A DNA stretch of 10,548 bases from DASZGL01 sp035938875. Its GTDB lineage: Bacteria > Chloroflexota > Dormibacteria > Aeolococcales > Aeolococcaceae. The notes under the pieces were generated by a model that saw only the letters and a list, made by a program, of their open reading frames with translations, was not told where the DNA came from and made no database searches. Position numbers and translations under genes: made by a program. Shown one piece after another: positions 1 to 6,830 of this stretch (positions are counted from its first letter, which is position 1; every line of letters begins with the position of its first letter). The DNA is taken from contig DASZGL010000035.1 in the NCBI GenBank assembly GCA_035938875.1, forward strand, positions 1 to 10,548. Direction: 5' to 3'.

Positions 1-33
1 CGACCGGCGAAGGCGTTGCGGCACCATCGCGGC

Positions 34-930
34 GTGGACGTCCTGCGCACCCCCGACGAGCGTTTCAGCGACCTCCCCGGATACCCCTTCGCCCCTCACT
101 ACATCGACGTCGACGGCCTTCGCATCCATTACGTCGACGAAGGACCCCGCGACGCCGCGCCGGTGCTCCTCCTCCACGGCGAGCCGTCGTGGTCGTACCT
201 CTACCGCAGGATGATCCCGGTCATCGTCGCCGCCGGTCACCGTGCCGTCGCCCCCGACCTGGTGGGCTTCGGGCGCTCCGACAAGCCCAGCCGTCGCGAG
301 GACTACACCTACCAGCGGCACGTCGACTGGATGCGCGGCACCCTCCTCGGCCTCGAGCTGCGCGGTGTCACCCTGGTGTGCCAGGACTGGGGCGGGTTGA
401 TCGGTCTTCGCCTGGTCGCCGAGCACGCCGACAGATTCGCCCGTGTCGTCGCCGCCAACACCATGCTGCCCACCGGGGACCGACACCCCGGCGAGGCGTT
501 TCTTGCCTGGCAGCGATTCTCCCAGGAGACGCCGCGCTTCCACGTCGGCGGCATCGTCAAGGGCGGCTGCGTCGAGGATCCCAGCGAGGCGGTGATCGCC
601 GCCTACGACGCTCCCTTCCCCGACGACTCGTACACCTCGGGCGCGCGGCAGTTCCCCATGCTGGTGCCGATCACTCCGGAGGATCCCGCCGCAGGGCCCA
701 ACCGCGCCGCCTGGGAGGAGCTCAAGCGATTCGAGCGTCCCTTCCTCTGCGCCTTCAGCGACAGCGACGCCATCACCCGCGGTGGCGACCGTGTGTTTCA
801 GTCATTGGTGCCAGGAACTCAAGGGCAGCCGCACACGACCATCGTCGGGGCGGGTCACTTCCTCCAGGAGGACCGCGGCGAGGAGCTCGCCGCGGTGGTG
901 GTCGACTTCATCGCGCATACGAACTCCTGA
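34..930 (+). CDS. Haloalkane dehalogenase, subfamily HLD-I (DhlA-like)
   Basis: This alpha/beta hydrolase should hydrolyse a carbon-halogen bond to give an alcohol and halide, in the cytoplasm. Numbering from the GTG at 34 (298 aa), the oxyanion/halide loop reads HGEPSW (48-53). The nucleophile is Asp118 in CQDWGG, followed by halide-binding Trp119. The acid is Asp245 in FSDSDAIT, the base is His275 in GAGHF, and Trp159 in the cap aligns with the second halide-binding Trp of DhlA. Length and colinearity with DhlA (about 310 aa) are good, including the N-terminal RTPDERF block. The GTG start makes the N-terminus match family members. An in-frame TTG at 16 is the alternative, and the frame stays open to the left edge. 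No clear ribosome binding site precedes the GTG. Halogenated substrate cannot be predicted; some HLD-like proteins act on other ligands. Confidence 0.88.
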   Translation: MDVLRTPDERFSDLPGYPFAPHYIDVDGLRIHYVDEGPRDAAPVLLLHGEPSWSYLYRRMIPVIVAAGHRAVAPDLVGFGRSDKPSRREDYTYQRHVDWMRGTLLGLELRGVTLVCQDWGGLIGLRLVAEHADRFARVVAANTMLPTGDRHPGEAFLAWQRFSQETPRFHVGGIVKGGCVEDPSEAVIAAYDAPFPDDSYTSGARQFPMLVPITPEDPAAGPNRAAWEELKRFERPFLCAFSDSDAITRGGDRVFQSLVPGTQGQPHTTIVGAGHFLQEDRGEELAAVVVDFIAHTNS

Positions 931-937
931 CGCAGGC

Positions 938-943
938 TATGCT
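938..943 (+). promoter_or_regulatory. Candidate -10 box of a leaderless promoter
   Basis: TATGCT sits at exactly -12 to -7 relative to the A of the ATG at 950. This is the spacing expected when transcription begins at the start codon, as is common in actinobacterial leaderless mRNAs. No Shine-Dalgarno sequence lies before that ATG, which fits. No convincing -35 box is visible, so this rests on one hexamer and its spacing. Confidence 0.35.
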
Positions 944-949
944 GCCGCC

Positions 950-1657
950 ATGGACGTGAGCCGGCGATCGCGGCTTCTCGCCCCCGGCGTGGTCGCCCTG
1001 GCCTTCGCGGGGGTCTGGGTCGGTCACACCCTGGAATACGCCCGGGTCGCCGGCTCGGCTGGTCTGAGCGCGGTGTGGCGTGGACCGGTGCACGGCTACA
1101 TGCTCCCCGTCGGCGTCGCCCTGACGATCGCCGCGCTGATCGCCGGTACCGGCCTGGTGCGCGCCTGGCTCTCACTGGGACAACGGCTGGACCGCGTGCG
1201 TGCGTCCATCGCCGCGGCCTGGCGGGGCAGACCCGTCGGAGCCACACCCGCCGCCGCCGATACATCGACGCCCTCGAGCACGTCGCGGGTACTCGCCCTG
1301 TGGGGGACCCTGGCGGTCCTCCAGTTGTCGCTGTACGTGCTCCAGGAGAACCTCGAGGCCATGTCGGCGGAAGTGCGCCCTCCTGGCCTCGGGTCGGTCA
1401 GCGGGGTCCACTGGGCGGCGCCCCTCGTCCACGCTGCCGTGGCGTTGGTCTTGGCGGCATCGGTGGTGGTCATCACCCGAGCCATGGCCTCGCGCCGGCG
1501 CATCCTTGCCGCCTGCGAGAACCTGCTGCGAGCCCTCGTCGGTTCACCCGGTCGACAACTGGCCGTCCTGCCACGAGCGCAGGCTTGCGAAAGGACGCCG
1601 CTCGAGCGATTCGGCCGTCACATCTGGAGCAGGCCTCCCCCGCATCTCTCCGTCTGA
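950..1657 (+). CDS. Four-helix integral membrane protein, unknown function
   Basis: I do not recognise this 235-residue protein. It shows four hydrophobic segments at about residues 9-31, 47-70, 113-132 and 153-176. Between helices 2 and 3 lies a basic, then Pro/Ala/Thr/Ser-rich loop, and an Arg-rich tail of about 58 residues follows helix 4. Polar residues cluster at or near the helix ends: His26 and Glu29 (GHTLEY), His48, Glu133 and Glu136 (QENLE), His154 and His161. That pattern could make a metal or quinone site, but this is inference. The ATG at 950 is chosen because helix 1 follows directly and a -10-like box sits at -12; the same frame is open further upstream, inside the dehalogenase gene. 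It lies 19 bases after the dehalogenase and 75 bases before the copper-type operon, so it could belong to either or be independent. Confidence 0.75.
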   Translation: MDVSRRSRLLAPGVVALAFAGVWVGHTLEYARVAGSAGLSAVWRGPVHGYMLPVGVALTIAALIAGTGLVRAWLSLGQRLDRVRASIAAAWRGRPVGATPAAADTSTPSSTSRVLALWGTLAVLQLSLYVLQENLEAMSAEVRPPGLGSVSGVHWAAPLVHAAVALVLAASVVVITRAMASRRRILAACENLLRALVGSPGRQLAVLPRAQACERTPLERFGRHIWSRPPPHLSV

Positions 1658-1668
1658 CGTTCGGGTCA

Positions 1669-1683
1669 GCGGGCCTTGCCCGC
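1669..1683 (+). terminator. Short GC hairpin after the membrane protein gene
   Basis: GCGGGC (1669-1674) pairs with GCCCGC (1678-1683) around a 3-base loop, 11 bases after the stop at 1657. No T-run follows, so it is not a classical intrinsic terminator. It might attenuate read-through or be part of a leader structure together with the next repeat. Confidence 0.25.
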
Positions 1684-1684
1684 C

Positions 1685-1706
1685 CGGCATGCACATCGGC
1701 ATGCCG
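1685..1706 (+). repeat. CGGCATGC direct and inverted repeat before the operon
   Basis: The octamer CGGCATGC occurs at 1685-1692 and again at 1697-1704, a 12-base period. Because its core GCATGC is palindromic, the block also forms a perfect 8-bp stem (1685-1692 with 1699-1706) with a 6-base loop. It ends 13 bases before the AAAGGAG ribosome binding site of the next gene. It could be an operator for a dimeric repressor or an mRNA hairpin. It does not look like the CsoR or MerR/CueR operators I know. Confidence 0.4.
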
Positions 1707-1719
1707 CCAACGCATCGAG

Positions 1720-1726
1720 AAAGGAG
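1720..1726 (+). promoter_or_regulatory. Strong ribosome binding site AAAGGAG deciding the GTG start at 1733
   Basis: AAAGGAG ends 6 bases before the GTG at 1733. It is the best Shine-Dalgarno sequence on the plus strand of the window. It settles the start against the longer open frame upstream (TTG at 1676), which would put a charged stretch before the signal peptide. Confidence 0.75.
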
Positions 1727-1732
1727 AGAATC

Positions 1733-2422
1733 GTGATATTCGGTCGTTCACTGCTCAAGGGATCAGCCGCGATCATCGGCGGAGTACTTGCTATGTCCGC
1801 TGTCATGTCGGCGGCGGCTCATGACGTGCACACATTCGGCAAGGTCACCGTCGCGCTGGGCTGGCTGCACGAGCCGGCATACGTCGGTTTCGACAACGCC
1901 GTCCAGGTCCTGGTCAAGGATGACAAGGGCGCAGCCATCACCGACATCACCTCCAAAGACCTCACCGTCGAGGTCAGCCTCGACACTCAGAAGATGGCGG
2001 CGAAACCATTGCTGCCGACCGCCGACCCCGACACCGGCCTGGGCACCCCAGGCGAGTACGAGATGCACTTCATCCCCACCGTTCCAGGGAATTACACGTT
2101 CCACATCAAAGGAACCGTCGCCGGTCAGGCCATCGACGAGACGGTCACCGCGAGTGACACGACGTTCAACGCGGTCACCGACAACACCCAAGTGGAGTTC
2201 CCCACCAAGGTCCCTGCGATCGGTGACGTCGCCACCAAGGTTGACAAGGTCGGGCAGCGCGCCGACGCGGCACAGGCTCAGGCGAACAGTGGTGTGAGTG
2301 CGGCCAACTCGGCGAAGGACTCCGCGAACCGTGCGCTGGTGATCGGCATCATCGCCTTGGTGCTCGCCGTGGTGCTCAGTGGCGTGAACCTCGCGCTCGC
2401 CCGGCGGAGGTCGACCAAGTAG
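1733..2422 (+). CDS. Membrane-anchored YtkA-like beta-sandwich protein, probable metal-handling partner
   Basis: This 229-aa protein has a Sec signal peptide (1-29) ending SAAA, so the mature chain should begin with His30 (HDVHTFG). A beta-sandwich domain follows at about 36-140, with the blocks GWLHEP (43-48), FDNAVQV (53-59) and TPGEYEMHF...VPGNYTF (105-123). These resemble YtkA-like domains found beside copper proteins. Residues about 163-200 are Ala/Asn/Lys/Asp-rich and probably helical or coiled coil. A transmembrane helix (202-223) and an RRRSTK tail end the protein, so the domain faces outward. It is the first gene of the operon, 5 bases before the CopC-CopD gene. His30, His33, His46 and His112 are possible metal ligands. 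A copper role is inferred from context; the family call is from motif memory. Confidence 0.8.
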   Translation: MIFGRSLLKGSAAIIGGVLAMSAVMSAAAHDVHTFGKVTVALGWLHEPAYVGFDNAVQVLVKDDKGAAITDITSKDLTVEVSLDTQKMAAKPLLPTADPDTGLGTPGEYEMHFIPTVPGNYTFHIKGTVAGQAIDETVTASDTTFNAVTDNTQVEFPTKVPAIGDVATKVDKVGQRADAAQAQANSGVSAANSAKDSANRALVIGIIALVLAVVLSGVNLALARRRSTK

Positions 2423-2427
2423 CGCGT

Positions 2428-4404
2428 ATGCGCCGCCGCGTCCTCGCAGGAATCGCAGCCGTCGCTGCGCTCTGGGGAGCCCTCGGGTCTCCCCCATCGG
2501 TGGCTGCGCACGCCCTGCGCCAGTCGTCCGACCCAGGTGACGGCGCCACCCTGCAGCAATCACCGCCCGTGGTGAGCATCACCTTCGGTGAGGAGCCCGA
2601 TGCCAAGCTGTCGACCATCGAGGTGCTCGACACCGCCGGGCAGCAGCACCAGCAGGGTGCCGCGCAGGCACTGCCGAACGACCCGAGGACCCTGCGCGTC
2701 GCGGTCAATCATCTCGACAAGGGCGTGTACACGGTGGCCTGGCGCACGGTGTCCGCGGTCGACGGGCACACCGCCGCAGGAGCCTTCACCTTCGGGGTCG
2801 GCGTCGATGCCGCCGCGGTGGCCGCTGCGCCACCGCCGAGCAGCGCCTACACGGGATCGACACGCCCATCCGACCTTGCCGTCGCCGGCCGGTGGCTGCT
2901 CTACATCGGCTTGTTCGCTCTGCTCGGTGCGACGTTCACTCGCATCGTGGTCGCCGACGCAGCCCGGCCGGCACCGCCTGTCGCCCTCGGCGGTGCGTGG
3001 CTGGTGGCGATTGCCGGGGTGCTCGTGGTCAGCGGCGCGCAGGCATCCGACGCCGGTGTCACATGGAGTCAACTGTTCAGCACATCCATCGGCCACAGCC
3101 TGACGCAACGGCTCGTGCCGCTGGCGATCACCGGCCTTGCGCTCTCGGTCAGCGTCGCCGGTCCTGTCCGTGTTCGTCGCGCCGCACTGGCCATCGCCGG
3201 CGCGGGCGCAGCAGCATCGTTGCTCGCCGATGTCGTCAACAGTCACGCCGCCGCCGGGTCGTACTCGGTCATCAATGATCTGCTGCAGTGGGTCCACGCG
3301 GTCGCCGGCGGTATATGGCTTGGCGGACTGGCCTTCCTGCTCCTCGGGGTACGCGGCGAACCCAGTCAGGTGAAAGCGCGCAGCGTGCGCCGATTCTCCG
3401 CAGCCGCGCTCGTCGCCGTGCTCGCAGTCGTGGCCACAGGGATCGTGCGAGCCGTCGTCGAGGTCGGTTCCTGGGGCAGCGTGCTGACCACAGACTACGG
3501 ACGCCTCATCGTCATCAAGTCGACGCTGCTCACGGTGCTCGTCGTGTTGGGTGCGATCAATCGCTTGCGCAGCGTGCCCGCGGCATCGCAGTCGCTGCGC
3601 GGCCTGCGACGGGTCAGCACGGGAGAGCTGGCCGTGGCCGCCGGTGCGCTGCTCTTCGCGGCCGCCCTCGTCAACGTCGCCCCGCCTTCGTCAGCGCAAG
3701 CCGCGCCGCCCGGTCCGCCCGCCGTCGTCGCCCAGGGCAACGACTTCGCAACCACGGTGCGTCTCTCCCTTCAGGTCTCACCGGGGACGGCGGGCTTCAA
3801 CCAGTTCAGCGGGACGGTCACCGACTACGACACCGGCCAACCCGTCGATGCGTCGAGCGTCGAACTTCGCTTCAGCCTGCCGGCGCAGCCGAGCCTCGGC
3901 GAGTCGACACTGACGCTGACCCGAACGAGCGCCGGCAGCTATACGGCGCGCGGTGGCAATCTCTCGCTCGACGGCACCTGGACGGTGACCGCGCTGGTCG
4001 TTCGCGGAGCCAGCTCGGTCGAGGTGCCGCTCCAGGTTACTCCCCGCGTGACCCCGCCGAAGATCGACGTGAGCCGGATAGCAGGACTGCCCACTCTGTA
4101 CACCATCCACCTGACCCAACAGCGAACAGTCCAGGTGTACCTCGACCCCGATCGTCCCGGGAACGACATCTTCCACGCCACCTTCTTCGACGCCAACGGC
4201 AACGAGCTGCCGGTCACCTCGGCAAGCATCGCCTTCGCCCCAGCAGGGCAGTCAGCGGCGGCTCTGCAGACTCGCATGCTCGAGCCAGGCCACTACGTCG
4301 CCAACGTCAGCGTCGGCGCGCAGAAGTACGGATTCGACATCACCGGCACCACCAGCACGGGTGAGACTGTGTCGACGCACATCGACCTCACTCCTGGTTC
4401 ATGA
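2428..4404 (+). CDS. copCD: CopC-CopD fusion copper transport protein with two extra C-terminal beta domains
   Basis: This 658-aa protein probably binds Cu(II) outside the membrane and moves it across. The signal peptide (1-27) ends VAA, exposing His28 of AHALRQSSDP. The CopC domain (28-125) keeps Asp112 and His114 in AVDGHT, which with His28 form the known CopC Cu(II) site. No Met-rich Cu(I) site is seen. The CopD membrane domain (about 150-417, roughly eight helices) has the expected NSHAAAG (271-277) and LLQWVHAVAGGIWLGGL (285-301). Two beta-sandwich segments follow: about 438-540 is YtkA-like (GFNQFSGTVTDYDTGQPV) and 548-655 is a second related one (GNDIFHATFFDANGNEL; EPGHYVANV). The start lies 5 bases after the previous stop with no close ribosome binding site, suggesting coupling. 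Import versus export cannot be told from sequence. Confidence 0.9.
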   Translation: MRRRVLAGIAAVAALWGALGSPPSVAAHALRQSSDPGDGATLQQSPPVVSITFGEEPDAKLSTIEVLDTAGQQHQQGAAQALPNDPRTLRVAVNHLDKGVYTVAWRTVSAVDGHTAAGAFTFGVGVDAAAVAAAPPPSSAYTGSTRPSDLAVAGRWLLYIGLFALLGATFTRIVVADAARPAPPVALGGAWLVAIAGVLVVSGAQASDAGVTWSQLFSTSIGHSLTQRLVPLAITGLALSVSVAGPVRVRRAALAIAGAGAAASLLADVVNSHAAAGSYSVINDLLQWVHAVAGGIWLGGLAFLLLGVRGEPSQVKARSVRRFSAAALVAVLAVVATGIVRAVVEVGSWGSVLTTDYGRLIVIKSTLLTVLVVLGAINRLRSVPAASQSLRGLRRVSTGELAVAAGALLFAAALVNVAPPSSAQAAPPGPPAVVAQGNDFATTVRLSLQVSPGTAGFNQFSGTVTDYDTGQPVDASSVELRFSLPAQPSLGESTLTLTRTSAGSYTARGGNLSLDGTWTVTALVVRGASSVEVPLQVTPRVTPPKIDVSRIAGLPTLYTIHLTQQRTVQVYLDPDRPGNDIFHATFFDANGNELPVTSASIAFAPAGQSAAALQTRMLEPGHYVANVSVGAQKYGFDITGTTSTGETVSTHIDLTPGS

Positions 4405-4415
4405 GGACACCAGCA

Positions 4416-4856
4416 ATGCGACCAAGAGCAGTCGCACTCATCGGCACAGCCCTTCTCGCGCTCAGCGCCTGCGGCGCCGGGGCGGACACCGGCGCCAGCT
4501 CGACGGCGGTCACCTCGCCGACACCTGATCCGGCGACGCGCCCGGCATCGCCGGCGACTGTCGGCATCGTCCAGCCCGCCTGCGGCAGCCAGTCGACCAG
4601 CGGCACCACCCTGCACGTCGTCGTCAGCGTGGTCGGCGCGACCATCGTCAAGACGACGACGACCCACATCGTGCCCACCGAGGGCCACGTGCACCTCTAC
4701 CTCGACGACAACCTCACCTACATGAACTACACGCTGGTCCAGGACATCCCTGTGCATCCGGGGACGTACAAGCTCAAAGCCGAGTTCGTCGCCAGCGACC
4801 ACTTCCCCTTCAACCCCCGCGTCTTCTCGCCGACGCTGGTGTGCACCGTCACATGA
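4416..4856 (+). CDS. His-rich secreted lipoprotein, probable metal-binding beta protein
   Basis: This 146-aa lipoprotein has the lipobox LSAC with lipidated Cys19, then a low-complexity Ser/Thr/Pro/Ala linker to about residue 48. A beta-rich domain follows containing GHVHLYLDD (90-98), HPGTYKLKAEF (114-124) and ASDHFPFNPRV (127-136). The layout resembles the DUF4399-type or YtkA-like fold. Histidines 67, 84, 91, 93, 114 and 129 make metal binding plausible. Cys56 and Cys143 flank the domain and could form a disulfide. I prefer the ATG at 4416 because GAGGA (4403-4407) lies 8 bases upstream. The ATG at 4401 overlaps the copCD stop as ATGA and would add five residues. Function is inferred from the domain and from its place in the copper operon. 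Confidence 0.8.
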   Translation: MRPRAVALIGTALLALSACGAGADTGASSTAVTSPTPDPATRPASPATVGIVQPACGSQSTSGTTLHVVVSVVGATIVKTTTTHIVPTEGHVHLYLDDNLTYMNYTLVQDIPVHPGTYKLKAEFVASDHFPFNPRVFSPTLVCTVT

Positions 4857-4966
4857 TGCTGCTCACCCACGACCACCGGGCATACTTCCACGCCGTGCTG
4901 AGCGAGACGGTCGCAGACAGCGCCCACCCGGGGGTAGCGGCGACCTCCATGGTGCGCCCGCTGTGA
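4853..4966 (+). CDS. Candidate 37-residue small protein, overlapping both neighbours
   Basis: This small frame starts with an ATG sharing ATGA with the lipoprotein stop and ends in a TGA sharing GTGA with the next start codon. It therefore fills the gap between two genes exactly, with the same type of junction used elsewhere in this operon. The peptide begins MMLLTHDHRAYFH and ends SMVRPL; it has four histidines (6, 8, 13, 25), no cysteine and no membrane helix. I know no family for it. It has no Shine-Dalgarno sequence, so it would rely on reinitiation. It could be a real metal-binding or regulatory peptide, or merely a frame that carries ribosomes to the next gene. Confidence 0.45.
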   Translation: MMLLTHDHRAYFHAVLSETVADSAHPGVAATSMVRPL

Positions 4967-6228
4967 GTCGAGCGGGCAGTGGCACGGCCTGGCTCGTCGC
5001 CGTCACGATGGCCGCAGCCGTGGGGACGACGGGCTGCGGCGACGGTCAGGCACCCATCCGCATCGGTGCCCTGTTCCCCCTGAGCAGTGCGGCGACGACG
5101 CTTGCCAAGGAGCAGCTCGCCGGCGTCGACATCGCCCGTCAGCTGGTCAACGAGGATGGCGGTGTCGGCGGACGGCCGATCGAGCTCGACGTCCGCGACC
5201 TTCCCTCGGCGGACCGGGCTGGCAGCGTGGTCGGCCAGCTCCGCGACGCGGGAGTTACTGCTGTCATTGGCGCCTACTCGTCGGACCTGTCGATTGCAGC
5301 CAGCGCCGCGACGGCGAATGCCGGCCTGGTCTACTGGGAGGCCGGTGCGGTCGCCGACCGTGTCACCGGTCGTGGCCTGCCCACGGTTTTTCGCGTCGGC
5401 GCGACCGGCGGCAACCTGGGGACCAACACCGCGAGGTTCACCGTCGAGCAACTCGCCCCTCGCCTGCACCGCGACCCGTCGCAGCTGCGCGTGTCCATCG
5501 TCGAGGCGGACGACGAGTACGCTCACTCTGTGGCCGGCGCCGCGACTGTCACGGCAACCGCGGCGGGCATGCACATCGTCAGCACCAGCCTCTACAACCC
5601 GGGGGCGCCACGATGGCAGCCCGTGCTCGACGCGGTGCGGGCCGCTGCGCCGAACATCCTCATTCTCGTCTCGCACATCCCCGATGGGGTGAGCTTCGTC
5701 CACGCCATGCGGGCAACCGGCCTTCACGTCGACGCCTTCATCGGTTCGACGATGGCGGAATGCGTGCCCGAGTTCGGCACCCTGGCGGGGAGCGACGCCG
5801 TCGGAGTCTTCGCCTCCGACCGTCCCGGCACCGGCTTCGATCCAGGCACTCTTCGCCCCGAGGGCCGCGCCCTGTACTCGCGTTTGGCGCAGAAATGGCA
5901 GGAACGTTTGGGTGGGACGCCGACCGAGGAGGGCCTCTCCGGCTTCAGCGCGGCGTGGACGCTGTTCCACGAGGTGCTCCCCCGAGCGCAGGCCCACGGG
6001 ACACTCGATCCCGCCGGCATCAGCGCAGCCGCTCGCCAGGTCGACCTTCCCGAAGGCAGCCTGCCCAACGGCGCCGGCGTCCGGTTCGCCAGCAGCACTG
6101 ACCGCATGGGCCAGAACCTGCGCGCTGCCGCGGTGATCTGGCAATGGCAAGGCGTCGGGCACAGCGTCGTCGTCTGGCCGTCGGAGTACGCGACGGGGAC
6201 CATCCGGCTGGCGTCGGCCGGCGGGTGA
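4963..6228 (+). CDS. Orphan ABC-type substrate-binding lipoprotein (branched-chain amino-acid-binding fold)
   Basis: This 421-aa protein has a short hydrophobic signal (8-24) and a rather weak lipobox (GTTGC, Cys25). A type I periplasmic binding fold follows. IRIGALFPLSS opens the first beta strand, ARQLVNEDGGVGGRPIELDVRD is the typical helix/strand block, VIGAYSSDLS is the ligand-loop region, and VEADDEYAHSVA with the later ILILVSHIPD form the second lobe. This matches the Peripla_BP_6 (LivJ/AmiC) group. It begins on a GTGA overlap and ends on another, so it belongs to the operon. No permease or ATPase gene lies nearby, so it may feed a distant transporter or act as a ligand sensor. The ligand is unknown. 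Confidence 0.85.
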   Translation: MSRAGSGTAWLVAVTMAAAVGTTGCGDGQAPIRIGALFPLSSAATTLAKEQLAGVDIARQLVNEDGGVGGRPIELDVRDLPSADRAGSVVGQLRDAGVTAVIGAYSSDLSIAASAATANAGLVYWEAGAVADRVTGRGLPTVFRVGATGGNLGTNTARFTVEQLAPRLHRDPSQLRVSIVEADDEYAHSVAGAATVTATAAGMHIVSTSLYNPGAPRWQPVLDAVRAAAPNILILVSHIPDGVSFVHAMRATGLHVDAFIGSTMAECVPEFGTLAGSDAVGVFASDRPGTGFDPGTLRPEGRALYSRLAQKWQERLGGTPTEEGLSGFSAAWTLFHEVLPRAQAHGTLDPAGISAAARQVDLPEGSLPNGAGVRFASSTDRMGQNLRAAAVIWQWQGVGHSVVVWPSEYATGTIRLASAGG

Positions 6229-6830
6229 TTCTCGCGCCCTCGCGCGGCGCAGTCTCACGCCTCGCGTCGCTGCTCGTCGCCATCTGTCTCTGTGCCGGCG
6301 TGGCCGCGGCGATGGCATTGCGCCTTGCGCTTGCGCCTGCCACGCGCGGCTCATCGCCGGCGGCGGTCGTGGTGTTCTCCGGCGCGCTGCTGCTCCTCGC
6401 CGTGGTCGCCGGGTGGCGCCCGTCGAGACCCACATGGCAGGGCGCGATCGTCGGTCTCGCCGGAGCCGCTGTGTTGTGCGCATTGCCGGTGTGGTCGCGC
6501 ATCAGCGGGCACAACCTCGGCGGGTGGGGACCGTGGAGCATGTTTGCCGGCTTCGCCGGTGGCGTCGTGCTGGTGTCGGTCGCCGAGGAGGTGCTGCTTC
6601 GCGGCGCCCTCTACGACGCGGTCGCGGCGGCGCGCGGTGAGCCGGCGGCGGTGCTCGTCGCCGCGATCGCCTTCGGCCTGCTGCACGTCCCCCTGTACGG
6701 CTGGGCTGCGCTGCCGCTGGATCTCGCCGTCGGCGTTTGGCTCGGTGGCCTGCGCATGCTCAGCGGGGGTGTCACGGCGCCAGCGGCGGCGCACGCCGCG
6801 GCCGACGTCGCCGCGTGGTGGCTGTGGTGA
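6225..6830 (+). CDS. CPBP family intramembrane metalloprotease
   Basis: This 201-aa multi-helix protein carries the three marks of the CPBP (Abi/CAAX-like) glutamic-type intramembrane protease family. They are EEVLLR (121-126, the EExxxR motif), FGLLH (150-154, FxxxH) and HAAAD (190-194, the third motif). Hydrophobic helices cover about 13-38, 45-63, 72-90, 106-120, 141-155 and 161-200. The GTG start at 6225 overlaps the stop of the binding protein as GTGA; starting further upstream would add an Arg-rich non-membrane stretch. Family members process prenylated or other membrane proteins, handle bacteriocin peptides, or act as non-proteolytic partners. Its position among anchored surface proteins suggests one of them as substrate, which is inference. 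Confidence 0.85.
   Translation: MILAPSRGAVSRLASLLVAICLCAGVAAAMALRLALAPATRGSSPAAVVVFSGALLLLAVVAGWRPSRPTWQGAIVGLAGAAVLCALPVWSRISGHNLGGWGPWSMFAGFAGGVVLVSVAEEVLLRGALYDAVAAARGEPAAVLVAAIAFGLLHVPLYGWAALPLDLAVGVWLGGLRMLSGGVTAPAAAHAAADVAAWWLW

Noticed and set aside
1655..1732. Possible riboswitch in the gap before the operon
   Set aside because: Only two short hairpins fit in 75 bases, and no conserved riboswitch core is recognisable; kept only as a repeat or operator candidate.
1763..2563. 266-codon minus-strand frame opposite the YtkA-like gene
   Set aside because: Gly/Arg/Val-rich without recognisable features, while the plus strand has a ribosome binding site, signal peptide and membrane anchor.
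3288..4364. 358-codon plus-strand frame inside copCD
   Set aside because: Arg-rich composition without hydrophobic segments or motifs; the overlapping CopD frame is well supported.
4849..6483. Long 544-codon open frame on the minus strand
   Set aside because: It is antisense to the binding-protein and protease genes, extremely Arg/Gly/Ala/Pro-rich with no domain pattern, and the plus-strand frame has clear motifs. High-GC coding DNA routinely gives such shadows.
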